Shown here piece after piece: positions 25,137 through 34,787 of a DNA stretch of 64,000 nucleotides; position 1 is the first letter of the stretch; each line of letters begins with the position of its first letter. The stretch covers positions 4,774,001 through 4,838,000 of the forward strand of contig NZ_OY764190.1 of assembly GCF_963668215.1 (NCBI RefSeq), in the 5' to 3' direction. Made by a program: the position numbers and the translations under genes. The notes beneath the pieces are model-generated. The model saw only the letters and a program-made list of their open reading frames with translations, made no database searches and was not told where the DNA came from. The stretch is from an uncultured Desulfosarcina sp. GTDB lineage: Bacteria > Desulfobacterota > Desulfobacteria > Desulfobacterales > Desulfosarcinaceae.

Positions 25137-25212
25137 GGGAAGAGGGGCGATGGACGAAGGAAGAGGGATGAGGGATGTGGGATGTGAGAAGCGGGTGGTT
25201 GGGAACTAGTCG

Positions 25213-27111
25213 ATGGCATTGATTACCCTTCGCGATGTTTGTGTCAGCTTCGGAATGCAGCCGCTGCTCGACGGCGTGGATCTCACCGTCCAGCCCGGGG
25301 AGCGGATTTGCCTGATGGGGCGCAACGGCGTGGGCAAGACCACGCTCATGGACGTGATCGCCGGCCGGGTGGCTCCGGACAGCGGGGAGGTGATGCGATC
25401 CCAGGGGATCATCGTCGGCGGCCTGGCCCAGCAGGTGCCGGAGACCATGCACGGAACGGTCCTGGATGCCATCTTCCAGGCCATCGGTTCCCGCGGAGAG
25501 CATCTGGCCGCCTACCGGCAACTGGGCGGGACGCGCCCAACCGCCGATGGCCCGCAGTCTGTAGACGAACAGAAGCGGGTGGCCCTGCAGCAGGCCATCG
25601 ACGAGGAAGGCGGCTGGGAGATCCAGCAGCGGGCCGAGCGGATTATTTCTCAAATGCAATTGCCGGTGGATGCCCCGGTGGACAGCTTTTCCGCCGGGAT
25701 GAAGCGTCAGGTCCTGTTGGCCGCATCTCTGGCGGTCGCGCCGGACATCCTGCTGCTGGACGAGCCCACCAACCACCTGGACATGCGGGCCATCGAATGG
25801 CTGGAGACGTTTCTGCTCAGATGGGGCGGGACGCTGATGATGATCACCCACGACCGCATGATGATCCGCCGCCTGGCCACCCGTATCCTGGAAATCGACC
25901 GGAGCGGCCTTTACTCCTGGGACTGCGGCTACGACACCTACCTGCAGCGCAATCAGGACCGCCTTGAATCCGAAGAAAAGGACAACCGACGCTTCGACAA
26001 AAAGCTGAGTGCCGAGGAGGCCTGGATTCGCCAGGGCATCAAGGCTCGCCGCACCCGCAACGAAGGCCGGGTCCGGGCCCTGGAGCAGCTTCGTGAGATC
26101 CGCCGCGGGCGGCGGGACCGCACCGGCCGGGTGCGCATGTCCCTGGACATGGCCGGCCAGAGCGGGAAACGGGTCGTGGAAGCCACGGACCTGACCTTCT
26201 GCTTCGACGCGAAAATCATTGTTGAGAATTTCTCATGTACCATCATGCGCGGCGACCGCATCGGAATTCTGGGGCCCAACGGAGCCGGAAAAACCACGCT
26301 GGTCCGTCTGCTGCTGGGCGAGTTGGAGGCCGACCGCGGGCAGATCAAGCACGGGACAAACCTTGAGGTCTGCTACTTCGACCAGCTGCGGGGACAGCTG
26401 GACGAGGACAGAACCGTCCAACAGAATCTTTCGCCGGACAGCGACATGCTGGACATCGGCGGCCGCCAGCGCCATGTGATCGGCTATCTGAAGGATTTTC
26501 TCTTTTCACCCGAACGGGCCCGGACGCCGGTGCGGGTGCTTTCCGGGGGCGAGAAAAACCGGCTGCTGCTGGCCAAGCTTTTTGCCCGGCCGGCCAATGT
26601 TCTCGTTTTGGACGAACCCACCAACGACCTGGATGTGGAAACCCTGGAGCTTCTCGAGGAGCTTTTGCTGGACTACGCGGGAACCGTTCTGCTGGTAAGC
26701 CACGACCGGGCCTTTATCAATAATGTGGTGACCAGTACGCTGGTCTTCGAGGCGCCCGGACGGGTCGAGGCCTATGCCGGCGGATACGACGACTGGCTCG
26801 ATCAGCGGCCCGGGGAAGAGCCGTTGCGGACAAAGAAGGCCGCCGCCAAAAACGGCCGGAAATCCACAGCGCCGGTCGCAGTGCCGAAAAAACTCGGGTA
26901 TATGCAGCAGCGCGAACTGGACGGCCTGCCCGGACGAATCGAGGCGCTGGAGTCCCGGCAGGAGGCGCTTTTCGGGATCATGTCCGAAGAGGATTTCTAC
27001 CGCCAGGATGGCCAGCGGATCGCCGCGGTGAAGCAGGAACTGGCCGATGTCGAACAGGAACTGGAAAAAGCGTTCGCGCGCTGGGAAGAGCTGGAATCGA
27101 TAAACGGTTAA
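25213..27111 (+). CDS. ABC-F family ATPase (Uup-like)
   Basis: 632 residues with two ATP-binding cassettes and no membrane segments. First Walker A GRNGVGKTT, Walker B LLLDEPTNHLDM; second GPNGAGKTT, signature LSGGEKNRLLLA, LVLDEPTNDLDVETLELLEELL. The linker is charged and the C-terminal 80 residues form a coiled coil (IAAVKQELADVEQELEKAF), as in Uup. ABC-F proteins act on ribosomes or on DNA branch structures. Begins 76 nt after the methyltransferase gene. Confidence 0.88.
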   Translation: MALITLRDVCVSFGMQPLLDGVDLTVQPGERICLMGRNGVGKTTLMDVIAGRVAPDSGEVMRSQGIIVGGLAQQVPETMHGTVLDAIFQAIGSRGEHLAAYRQLGGTRPTADGPQSVDEQKRVALQQAIDEEGGWEIQQRAERIISQMQLPVDAPVDSFSAGMKRQVLLAASLAVAPDILLLDEPTNHLDMRAIEWLETFLLRWGGTLMMITHDRMMIRRLATRILEIDRSGLYSWDCGYDTYLQRNQDRLESEEKDNRRFDKKLSAEEAWIRQGIKARRTRNEGRVRALEQLREIRRGRRDRTGRVRMSLDMAGQSGKRVVEATDLTFCFDAKIIVENFSCTIMRGDRIGILGPNGAGKTTLVRLLLGELEADRGQIKHGTNLEVCYFDQLRGQLDEDRTVQQNLSPDSDMLDIGGRQRHVIGYLKDFLFSPERARTPVRVLSGGEKNRLLLAKLFARPANVLVLDEPTNDLDVETLELLEELLLDYAGTVLLVSHDRAFINNVVTSTLVFEAPGRVEAYAGGYDDWLDQRPGEEPLRTKKAAAKNGRKSTAPVAVPKKLGYMQQRELDGLPGRIEALESRQEALFGIMSEEDFYRQDGQRIAAVKQELADVEQELEKAFARWEELESING

Positions 27112-27124
27112 TCCGCAATGGACT

Positions 27125-27415
27125 TGAAAAAGGTCTCAGGCTCGTCATGCCGGACCTGATCCGGTATCCAGAAAATCCCAAACCCAAGAACGTCGAACAT
27201 CGAACGCCCAACTTCGAACGTCGAATGAGGCATCCTGCCGTTTTTCATACGATCAAACCCTATCTCACAGACCGTATCAACGACCGGTGATTCTTTTAAT
27301 CGATTGACGGAGCGAAGCGATCTCAACATTCGACGTTGGACGTTCGATGTTCACTGTTCGACGTTCAAATAACAATTTAAAAATGCTGGATTCCTGCCTG
27401 CGCGGGAATGACATA
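27125..27415. repeat. Nested inverted repeats between convergent genes
   Basis: Outer arms: GTCATGCCGGACCTGATCC (from 27,145) against the inverse of CTGGATTCCTGCCTGCGCGG (from about 27,384). Inner arms: GAACATCGAACGCCCAAC (about 27,197) against the inverse of GTTGGACGTTCGATGTTC (about 27,335). No gene is seen. The outer unit recurs at about 34,846-34,875. Confidence 0.65.
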
Positions 27416-27451
27416 AATGGTGACAGTTTACGAGTAAATCAATCTGTAGAT

Positions 27452-28429
27452 TCAGGAGAAGTGATTGTAGCCGCCGGCGAGTTTTTCGCGCTTTCCGTCG
27501 GGCAGTCGAATCAATATCCCCGCGGCGGCATTGGTAACCTTACCCACCGTGACAACATCGATGCCGCGGCGTTCCAGTTGCTGCCGGTCCTGCGGGGCGA
27601 TGGAGAAGAGAAGTTCGAAATCCTCGCCGCCGGCCAGGGCGAAGGTCAACGGGTCGCTGCCGGTCATACGGGCGGCTTCGAACGCCAGCGGATGCATGGG
27701 GATATCGGCTGCCACGATCGCGGCGCCGGTCCCGCTCTGTTTGCAGATGTGGTTGACCTCGGCGGCCAGTCCGTCGCTGATATCGATCATGGCGTGGGCC
27801 AGCGGCGCGATGGCCGGGCCGACGTCCAGGCGGCAGCCGGGCGTCAGATGCTTTTCCTTCAGCAGGTCGGGCGGCTTCAACCCTGCGGTCATCATGGCCA
27901 GACCTGCGGCGGCCGATCCCAGAGGGCCGGTGACGCAGAGAAAATCGCCGGGGCGGGCATGGCTGCGCAGGCAGAGATTTTCGGGGGCCACGCGCCCCAG
28001 CAGGGTAATGCTGATGGTGACCGCGGCCCCATGGGTGGTGTCCCCGCCGGCCAGGGTCACCCCGTAGCGTCGACAGGCCTTACCCATTCCCCGGTAGAGC
28101 GATTCCGCCCATTGAACCTCGGTTTCCGGTGCCAGGGCCAAAGAGACGAACATGAAGGTGGGCGTGCCGCCCATGGCGGCGATATCGCTGACATTACAGA
28201 CCACCGACTTGATTCCGATCTGTTCGGGCGTGGCCCAGTCGCACCGGAAATGGCTGTTTTCCACCAGCATGTCCGTGGTGACCAGCAGATGGCTGCCATC
28301 GGCCTGGATCCCGCCGATAACGGCGGCGTCGTCGCCGATGCCGGCCAGCAGATCCGGATGCGCATTGGGCGCTTGGGCGCAAAGCCGTTCGATCAGGGCG
28401 AACTCTCCGCCGATGTCAGCGATCTTCAT
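27452..28429 (-). CDS. thiL: Thiamine-monophosphate kinase
   Basis: About 325 residues from ATG 28429 (MKIADIGGEFALIERLC); a longer open frame upstream lies inside the kinase gene. Motifs: GIGDDAAVI for Mg-nucleotide binding, TTDMLVENSHF, and GGEDFELLFS near the C-terminus. Phosphorylates thiamine phosphate to thiamine diphosphate. ATGA overlap with the stop of the histidine kinase gene, so the two are co-translated. Confidence 0.92.
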   Translation of the reverse strand: MKIADIGGEFALIERLCAQAPNAHPDLLAGIGDDAAVIGGIQADGSHLLVTTDMLVENSHFRCDWATPEQIGIKSVVCNVSDIAAMGGTPTFMFVSLALAPETEVQWAESLYRGMGKACRRYGVTLAGGDTTHGAAVTISITLLGRVAPENLCLRSHARPGDFLCVTGPLGSAAAGLAMMTAGLKPPDLLKEKHLTPGCRLDVGPAIAPLAHAMIDISDGLAAEVNHICKQSGTGAAIVAADIPMHPLAFEAARMTGSDPLTFALAGGEDFELLFSIAPQDRQQLERRGIDVVTVGKVTNAAAGILIRLPDGKREKLAGGYNHFS

Positions 28430-30444
28430 TGTGCGTCCTTGAAAATTGCCTTGATCTTGCGGGACAGGGAGACCATGCGGAAGGGTTTCTGGATGAAGCC
28501 GCTGCACATCGTCAGTGAATGGCGGACGGCTTCTGCGTCCTGGCTGTAGCCGCTGGCCAGGAGCACGGGGACTGAACCGTCGATTTCCCGCAGCCGCCGG
28601 ATGGTTTCGCTGACGGGGGGACCGGGCATGATCATATCGAGGATGATCAGCTGCACGGAGCCGGGAGCGGATGAGAAGCGTTCCAGCGCCTCTTCGCTGC
28701 TGGCGGCCGGGATGACCGTGTAACCGAGCAGTTCCAGCATTTCCCGCCCCACATCGAGAAAGTCCGGTTCGTCGTCCACGATCATCAGGGTTCCCGTGCC
28801 CGTTTCCACGGCGGGTTCGTCGGCGACCTCCGCCGTTTCCGTGCCGTCGGATGCAGGCAGCAGCACATTGAACTGCGATCCTTCTCCCGGTTCGCTGTAT
28901 ACTTCGATATAGCCTTTATGGGCCTTGACGATGCCGTAAGTGGAGGCCAGCCCCAGTCCCGTGCCCTCGCCGCGCTCCTTGGTGGTAAAAAAGGGTTCGA
29001 AGATCTGCTTTTGGGTTTCCCGGTCCATGCCCTTGCCGGTATCCCGCACCGAAAGCAGGGCATAGCGTCCGGGAACAACCTCGTATACGCGGCTTTCGTT
29101 CCTGCTGAGCCGGGTCGCTGCAGTTTCGATGAACAGTTGCCCGCCGTCCGGCATGGCATGCACGGCGTTGATCATCAGATTCAGCAATACCTGTTCGATC
29201 TGGGTGGGATCGCCCTTGACCCTGGGGGTATCGGGATCCATGCGGGTCCTCATGACGATGTGCCGCTGGGCGCGCCCGAACATTTCCAAGGTGCCTTCGA
29301 TCAATCGGTTGAGATTGATCTCGCGCACTTCCTCCTGTCCGCCCCGTGCGTAGCCGAGCAACTGTTTGGTGAGTTTGGCGCCCCGTTCCACGATCTGGCA
29401 GATGATGTCCATGCGTTTGCGCTGGGGGTCATCATCGGAGGCCTGGCGCCGGAGGATCTCCACGTTGCCCTGAATGCCGGCCAGCATATTGTTGAAGTCA
29501 TGGGCGATGCCGCTGGCCAGGGTGCCGACGGCCTCCATTTTCTGGGACTGGATCAGCTTTCGTTCGGTCTTTTTGCGGTTGGTGATGTCCCGGACGGTGA
29601 CCACGCGGCAGCGGCGCCCGGCAAATTCGCCGAGGCGGGCGCGCAGTTCCACGGGAAATGTACGCCCGGTGACAGAGCGGCCCGTGATTTCATAGGGGCG
29701 TTCGTCTTCGGAGTCGACACGACGCCTGACGCGCTCCTGGTCTTCGAGCGCGATGAAATTTTCGATCACGTCCATGCCGATCAGGCGTTGCCGCGGGCAT
29801 TCGACCAGTTCGGCGAAGGCGTCGTTGACCTCGATCATGACTCCGTTTTCGTGAAACAGGATCCCTTCGGTGGAGGCTTCGGAGAGCAGACGGTAGCGGT
29901 TGCGGCTTTCCTGCAATTCCTGCTGGACCTTCTCCCTTTGTGCGATTTCGGCCTTCAGTTTCTCGTTGGCCTCCTTCAGGCTTTGGTTCTGTTCCTGGAC
30001 CCGGGCGGTCAGTTTCACCCTGTCCTGTTCCAATAAGGATTCCATGGCCTTGCGGTCGGTAATGTCGTTGCCCACGCACAAGATCCCGGAAACCTTTCCC
30101 GCTTCGTCCCGAAAGGCGCGGTTGGACCAGACCACCCAGACGCGCTGGCCGTTTTTGCGGCAGTTTTCGTTGATCTGGCGGACGTAGTCGTCGGGGTTGC
30201 GCAGCAGGCCATCGATCATGGCCGCCATGTCGTTGCCCGCACGATCTTTTTCAGGAATAATGGTGCCCACAACGGGTTGGCCGAAAATTTCCGAGTGGTG
30301 GTATCCGAAGAATTCCAGACCGAATCGATTGAGAAGTTGTACCTGTCCCCGGCCGTCCAAAATCAGGACAATGGAATTGGCCTCCTCCAATGAGATGGAG
30401 GCATTTTCGGCGGTCGGCGAAACGGGTGGCGCGTCTGGTGGCAT
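28426..30444 (-). CDS. PAS-domain hybrid sensor histidine kinase
   Basis: 672 residues, soluble (no membrane segment). The order is a PAS domain (about 15-140), a coiled coil, a second PAS (about 185-300), a HisKA domain with SGIAHDFNNMLAGIQGN (phospho-His), HATPase with NLMINAVHAM and GTGLGLASTYGIV, and a C-terminal receiver with IVDDEPDF and phospho-Asp in LIILDMIMPG. Cytoplasmic sensing is likely; the ligand is unknown. No separate response regulator is adjacent, so the output must run through another protein. Confidence 0.9.
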   Translation of the reverse strand: MPPDAPPVSPTAENASISLEEANSIVLILDGRGQVQLLNRFGLEFFGYHHSEIFGQPVVGTIIPEKDRAGNDMAAMIDGLLRNPDDYVRQINENCRKNGQRVWVVWSNRAFRDEAGKVSGILCVGNDITDRKAMESLLEQDRVKLTARVQEQNQSLKEANEKLKAEIAQREKVQQELQESRNRYRLLSEASTEGILFHENGVMIEVNDAFAELVECPRQRLIGMDVIENFIALEDQERVRRRVDSEDERPYEITGRSVTGRTFPVELRARLGEFAGRRCRVVTVRDITNRKKTERKLIQSQKMEAVGTLASGIAHDFNNMLAGIQGNVEILRRQASDDDPQRKRMDIICQIVERGAKLTKQLLGYARGGQEEVREINLNRLIEGTLEMFGRAQRHIVMRTRMDPDTPRVKGDPTQIEQVLLNLMINAVHAMPDGGQLFIETAATRLSRNESRVYEVVPGRYALLSVRDTGKGMDRETQKQIFEPFFTTKERGEGTGLGLASTYGIVKAHKGYIEVYSEPGEGSQFNVLLPASDGTETAEVADEPAVETGTGTLMIVDDEPDFLDVGREMLELLGYTVIPAASSEEALERFSSAPGSVQLIILDMIMPGPPVSETIRRLREIDGSVPVLLASGYSQDAEAVRHSLTMCSGFIQKPFRMVSLSRKIKAIFKDAQ

Positions 30445-30626
30445 GATCGATGCGGCCCTTAAGAAGAATGCGAACGTCGAGACTGGCTTTATCCTGATAA
30501 ACTACCTGTTTTTTAATGTTCTTTCAAGTGTTATAGAAGATTCGGGAAATCAAGGGCCTGTTTAGAGGCTTTTTGGCACGTCGTTTCACACGAAAAAATC
30601 GTGAGATCTGTTCGTTGGGAGAGCGC

Positions 30627-31472
30627 ATGTTTGAAGCATTGGAAAAGATCAACCAGCGGCCGGAGCCGTTTCAGTTTTACACGGCAAGCGATTTGTGGAC
30701 CGACGATCATACCTCGAAGCAGATGCTTTCGTTTCACCTCAACGCGGCCATCGACGTTTCTTCGAGAAACGCGGCGTTCATCGATCGATCGGTAAATTGG
30801 ATCGCAGATCGGTTCAATGTGGATGCCGGTATTGATATCGTTGATTTCGGCTGCGGCCCTGGCTTGTACGCCCAGCGGTTGGCAAGACGCGGAGCGAATG
30901 TGACCGGCATCGATTTTTCGATCCGGTCCATCGAATATGCGCAAAATGCAGCGGCCCGCGAGCGCTTTAATATTCGCTACCTGAATCAAAATTACCTGGA
31001 GTTTGCCACAGAGCGCCGGTTCGACCTTGTCCTGATGATCATGTGCGATTTTTGCGCGCTCAGCCCGATGCAAAGAAAGGGACTGCTGAACAAATTTCAT
31101 GAAATCCTGAACCCCGGCGGACAGGTCCTGCTCGATGTCTATTCCCTGTCGGCATTCGAAAAAAGAAAGGAAACCGCAACGGTTGAAGCGAACCAGCTCG
31201 ACGGATTCTGGTCGCCCGACAGGTACTATGGCTTTGTGAATACCTTCAAGTATGAACGGGAAAAGGTCGTGCTTGACAAATACACAATTGTTGAAGCACA
31301 ACGCACTAGAACCATCTACAATTGGCTGCAATATTTCGCACCCGAAGCACTCGAAAGGGAGTTTCTGGATGCGGGTTTTTTCGTCGAGGGGTTTTACTCG
31401 GATGTTGCCGGAACCCCTTATGATCCGCAATCGGAAGAATTCGCAACCGTCGCGAGAAAAGAGGAAAATTGA
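30627..31472 (+). CDS. Class I SAM-dependent methyltransferase
   Basis: About 281 residues from ATG 30627 (GGGAGA at a good distance); an in-frame TTG 18 codons upstream is possible. The SAM site is VDFGCGPGLYAQRLARRGANVTGIDFS, followed by a helical insertion and NPGGQVLLDVYSL. Substrate unknown. Directly abuts the flavodoxin-ferredoxin gene (TGA then TTG), so the two are a unit. Confidence 0.82.
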   Translation: MFEALEKINQRPEPFQFYTASDLWTDDHTSKQMLSFHLNAAIDVSSRNAAFIDRSVNWIADRFNVDAGIDIVDFGCGPGLYAQRLARRGANVTGIDFSIRSIEYAQNAAARERFNIRYLNQNYLEFATERRFDLVLMIMCDFCALSPMQRKGLLNKFHEILNPGGQVLLDVYSLSAFEKRKETATVEANQLDGFWSPDRYYGFVNTFKYEREKVVLDKYTIVEAQRTRTIYNWLQYFAPEALEREFLDAGFFVEGFYSDVAGTPYDPQSEEFATVARKEEN

Positions 31473-32324
31473 TTGAAGGCCTTAATTCTCTATTATTCCT
31501 GTTCTGGAAATACCCGATTGCTGGCACAACAAGCGCACGAGGCCTTACTTTCCAGGCAATGGAATGCCGATATCTTCCATCTCCGTGATTTCAATACGGA
31601 CAGATACCCTCACCATCCGGATCTGATCGTACTCGGCGTCCCGGTGCAATACTGGGATATCCCCAATTCCGCCAGGCACTTGATCGAAAACCTACCCCCG
31701 TACAATGGCGCTTCGGCTTTCGTGTTTTCAACCTTCGGCAATTGCGTCATCAACCGTGTGCCCTATCTTCTGGCGAAAGAATTGATCGGGAAAGGCTGCA
31801 CGATCGTGGGCGGCGCCCAGATCGTTGCCCCCCATGCGGCCAAGGTCGATGGCCGGCAGCGCCTGGGAGACCTGGAAACTGCGTTCGGAAAAGGACAGCC
31901 AGACGACGATGTTTCAATGCAATTCACAGCGGTCATTCAGGGCATCGCCGAAAAGATCGAGATGAAAAATATCGCCCGGATTGAACTGGCGGAGCTGAAA
32001 AAACTACATACCCGGGGAATGCTCGCTTCGCTGATGGAGTATTGCACTTCGAACAGGGAACGAATGTGGTTTATGCCGCATATCGACCATGACGCGGCGA
32101 AGTGCAAAAACTGCCGGCAGTGCATCGAATCCTGCGATGCCGGGGCGATCGGTTGTGCATCGGAAAAAGAGATCGCCATCGACAAAAGCCGTTGCAATAA
32201 ATGCTATCGATGCATCGATGTGTGTCCATCCGGTGCCCTGGGGACCAACTGGAAGCAGGCGGTTTTCTGGGTAAGAGCGATTCGTTTGCTTGCCAGGGGT
32301 GCCGAGACGAAATTCGTTGCCTGA
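31473..32324 (+). CDS. EFR1-type flavodoxin/ferredoxin fusion protein
   Basis: 283 residues, TTG start immediately after the preceding stop with GAGGAAA upstream. The N-terminal flavodoxin domain has YYSCSGNTRLLA (FMN phosphate loop) and GVPVQYWDIPNSARH. The C-terminus has two [4Fe-4S] motifs, CKNCRQCIESC and CNKCYRCIDVC. Probably an electron carrier for low-potential electrons; the partner is unknown. The gene pair with a methyltransferase is unusual. Confidence 0.85.
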   Translation: MKALILYYSCSGNTRLLAQQAHEALLSRQWNADIFHLRDFNTDRYPHHPDLIVLGVPVQYWDIPNSARHLIENLPPYNGASAFVFSTFGNCVINRVPYLLAKELIGKGCTIVGGAQIVAPHAAKVDGRQRLGDLETAFGKGQPDDDVSMQFTAVIQGIAEKIEMKNIARIELAELKKLHTRGMLASLMEYCTSNRERMWFMPHIDHDAAKCKNCRQCIESCDAGAIGCASEKEIAIDKSRCNKCYRCIDVCPSGALGTNWKQAVFWVRAIRLLARGAETKFVA

Positions 32325-33561
32325 TGGCATCCGATCAACCTCTATCTTCCTGATTCGGCTTTAGGAACGCTGACAGCAGAACACCTGCCAAAATCAATCC
32401 CCCCAAGATGGCGATGCCGCCGGAAAAGCTGCCCCTGTCTCCCATGAGTCCGATAAAAAGGGGCATGACGCCTCCGCCGACCATAAATCCCATGGGCACG
32501 GCCAGCGAAACCGAGATGTTGCGCACTTCGGGCGGACCGACGCTGGAAAGAAGGGCAAATGCGGGCGGGAAAAAACTGACCGCCATGAGTGGTTGCACGA
32601 AAACCAGGAGAACCAACCAGAATCCCGGCAGCAGCCCGAGCAGGATCGTCATGGTGCCGGTCAAAAACAATACGACCATCAGGGTGCGTTTGGGTCCCAG
32701 GCGGTCATTGACCACTCCGGCCAGCAGGGCCATGGCGATGCTCAGCAGGCGGGAAAGGCCGATGAGTTCGTTGGCCAGGCTGCGATCCATTCCATGCTCC
32801 GACACCAGGAAAAGCGGCAGCATCGTGTAGATTCCGATCGTGGAACTGATTCCCAGCATAAAGAGCACCGTCATGATCCAGAAGGCCGGCAGCCTGAATA
32901 GCGTTTTGCACGCCCCGAAGCCGGGTGCGCTGCCGGGAAAGTCGCCGCCCCGACCGAACCTGGAAAAGGTGATCGATGAAGCTATCGTCAGGCTGCCGAG
33001 GACGACCAGGACCGTGCGCCATGAAATCCACCCCAGCATGAACTCGGCCAGCAGGGGTGCTGCCACGAAGGCCAGGTTGGGGGCCACTTCGTGGATGGCC
33101 AGGGCCTTCCCCCAGTGCCGGGGGTCGACCAGGTGGGTAATCGATGCGATTCCCGAAGGAAGGTAGAGTCCCGCGGCCATCCCCACGAGGATCAGGCCGG
33201 CCCGCATTCCGAAAAGTCCATGGCTGAAGGCGACGAGATAAAGGGCGAGCCCCAGGGCTACGGACGAGAGCACGATGGTCCGGCGATGAAGAAGACGGGC
33301 CGAGACAAAGCCCGATGCCAGCAGGGCCGCGAAATATCCGACCGAGATCAATAAAAAAAGCGATCCTGCCGTGCCGTGGCTGATGCCAAGATCCTGCTCG
33401 ACGGTTGGCAACAGCGGTGCCAGGATGATCCTCGACAAAAAGTTGAGGAAGAAAATCGATGCCAGAAAAAATATGGGGAACAGGTGTTAAATGGTCCTGG
33501 AAAGAGAGACAGCCTGAAGGGTGAAATAAGCAATGAGACGAAATCATGATTGTTGTCGGCT

Positions 33562-34398
33562 TCAGGCGGCCCGGTTGTGATTTTGAAGTCCTTGATCATA
33601 AGCCTCATTTGGGGTCAGTTTGTCAAGGGACGAATGCTTCCGGTTTTCATTGTACCAGTCGAACCAGATGGCCAGATCCCGGGATAGTTCAACACCGGTT
33701 TCGTAATCCCTGAGGTATATTCTTTCATATTTCAGGGTGCGCCAGAGGCGCTCGATAAAGATGTTGTCTTTGAACCGTCCCTTGCCATCCATGCTAATCT
33801 TGACTTTCCAGGCTTTCAGCACGGATGTAAAGGCCTCGCTCGTGAACTGGCAACCCTGGTCACTGTTGAAGATTTCCGGAGCGCCATATTTGAGTAGCGC
33901 TGCTTTGAGTGCCTCCACGCAAAACTGTGTGTCAAGGGTATTGGATAACCGCCAGGAGAGGACTTTCCGGGTAGCCCAGTCCATGATTGCGATTAGATAC
34001 ATATGACCGCGGGCCATGTGAATATACGTAATATCGGTGGCCCACACCTGGTTGGGGCGATCAATGGTCATCCTTCGCAGCAGATAGGGATAGACCGGAT
34101 GCCTGGGTTGACGCCTGCTGGTACCCGGCTTGGGTGCCAGGGATTCGATGCCCATGATACGCATCAGGCGTCTGACACGCCCGCGTCCTATCGGTCGATC
34201 AGGACTCGTTAAATGATCGGCCAGGGAACGACTGCCCATCCAGGGATGATCCGTGTAGAGTCTATCGATCCGACGCATCAGTTCCCGGTCCCCTTGCCGC
34301 AGTCCCATAGAGGGGCCACGATAATAACTTGCACGGGATATACCCAATAATTGGCAGCGCCGCTTTACAGAAACATCCGGGTGACCGGTTGCAATCAC
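33562..34398 (-). CDS. IS3-family transposase OrfB (DDE integrase)
   Basis: 278 residues; rve fold with catalytic Asp in VWATDITYI, Asp in FNSDQGCQFTS and Glu in FIERLWRTLKYE. The reading frame continues upstream of the listed start (…SELDRAQKQKV), so the active enzyme is probably the OrfAB fusion made by -1 slippage. Confidence 0.9.
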   Translation of the reverse strand: MIATGHPDVSVKRRCQLLGISRASYYRGPSMGLRQGDRELMRRIDRLYTDHPWMGSRSLADHLTSPDRPIGRGRVRRLMRIMGIESLAPKPGTSRRQPRHPVYPYLLRRMTIDRPNQVWATDITYIHMARGHMYLIAIMDWATRKVLSWRLSNTLDTQFCVEALKAALLKYGAPEIFNSDQGCQFTSEAFTSVLKAWKVKISMDGKGRFKDNIFIERLWRTLKYERIYLRDYETGVELSRDLAIWFDWYNENRKHSSLDKLTPNEAYDQGLQNHNRAA

Positions 34399-34703
34399 CT
34401 TCTGTTTCTGCGCCCGGTCGAGTTCAGACCGGGCAGATTGGACAAAAAATCGTTTTCAACCTTGAGCTTGCCGATCTGGCGGTGAAGTTCGTTAACCTCG
34501 GCTTCGTGGTTGAGCGCCTTTTTCTTAGCCTTACCAAACAAATCCGGTGCATTGGCGACCAGTTCCTGTTTCCAGCGAGTGATTTGTGTCTGATGAACGC
34601 CATACTCACTGGATAGTTCGGCCAGGGTCTTTGCCTCGGACAATGCAGCAAGGGCGACCTTCGCCTTGAATTCTGCGCTACGACGGATACGATGTTTTGC
34701 CAT
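34395..34703 (-). CDS. IS3-family transposase OrfA (helix-turn-helix)
   Basis: 102 residues from ATG 34703, chosen because GGAAAG precedes it; a start 10 codons earlier is possible. HTH_Tnp_1 domain (EFKAKVALAALSEAKTLAELS, YGVHQTQITRWKQEL) plus a leucine zipper ending VENDFLS. A TTTTTTG slippery heptamer at 34449-34443 (minus strand) lies where the OrfB frame opens. Confidence 0.88.
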   Translation of the reverse strand: MAKHRIRRSAEFKAKVALAALSEAKTLAELSSEYGVHQTQITRWKQELVANAPDLFGKAKKKALNHEAEVNELHRQIGKLKVENDFLSNLPGLNSTGRRNRR

Positions 34704-34787
34704 GGATCTTTCCTTTCGATATTCTTGATCCATTGCTTATACACCTGTCTCAATATTCCGCGCCACTTCAGTGTGCTTTAAACCCAT

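Larger units (their letters stand above)
33474..34752 (-). mobile_element. IS3-family insertion sequence (about 1.28 kb)
   Basis: Ends TG...CA, with terminal repeats TGGGGAACAGGTGTTAA (left) and TGAGACAGGTGTATAA (right, inverted) and a 3-bp duplication ATA at 33471-33473 and 34753-34755. Carries orfA and orfB on the minus strand. Confidence 0.8.
32335..34787 (-). pseudogene. MFS transporter interrupted by an IS3-family element
   Basis: The 3' piece (32335-33473) encodes about 370 residues of an MFS permease with 11-12 hydrophobic segments and GLYLPSGIASI. It has no proper start and runs into a stop inside the IS. The 5' piece lies on the other side of the IS: ATG 34787, MGLKHTEVARNI. Removing the IS and one copy of the ATA duplication rejoins the two pieces, but one base out of frame at an A6 tract, so there may also be a homopolymer frameshift. 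Substrate unknown. Confidence 0.75.

Noticed and set aside
27122..28432. Plus-strand frame of about 400 codons opposite thiL
   Set aside because: Shadow of thiL, whose GIGDDAAV and GGEDFELL motifs are on the minus strand.
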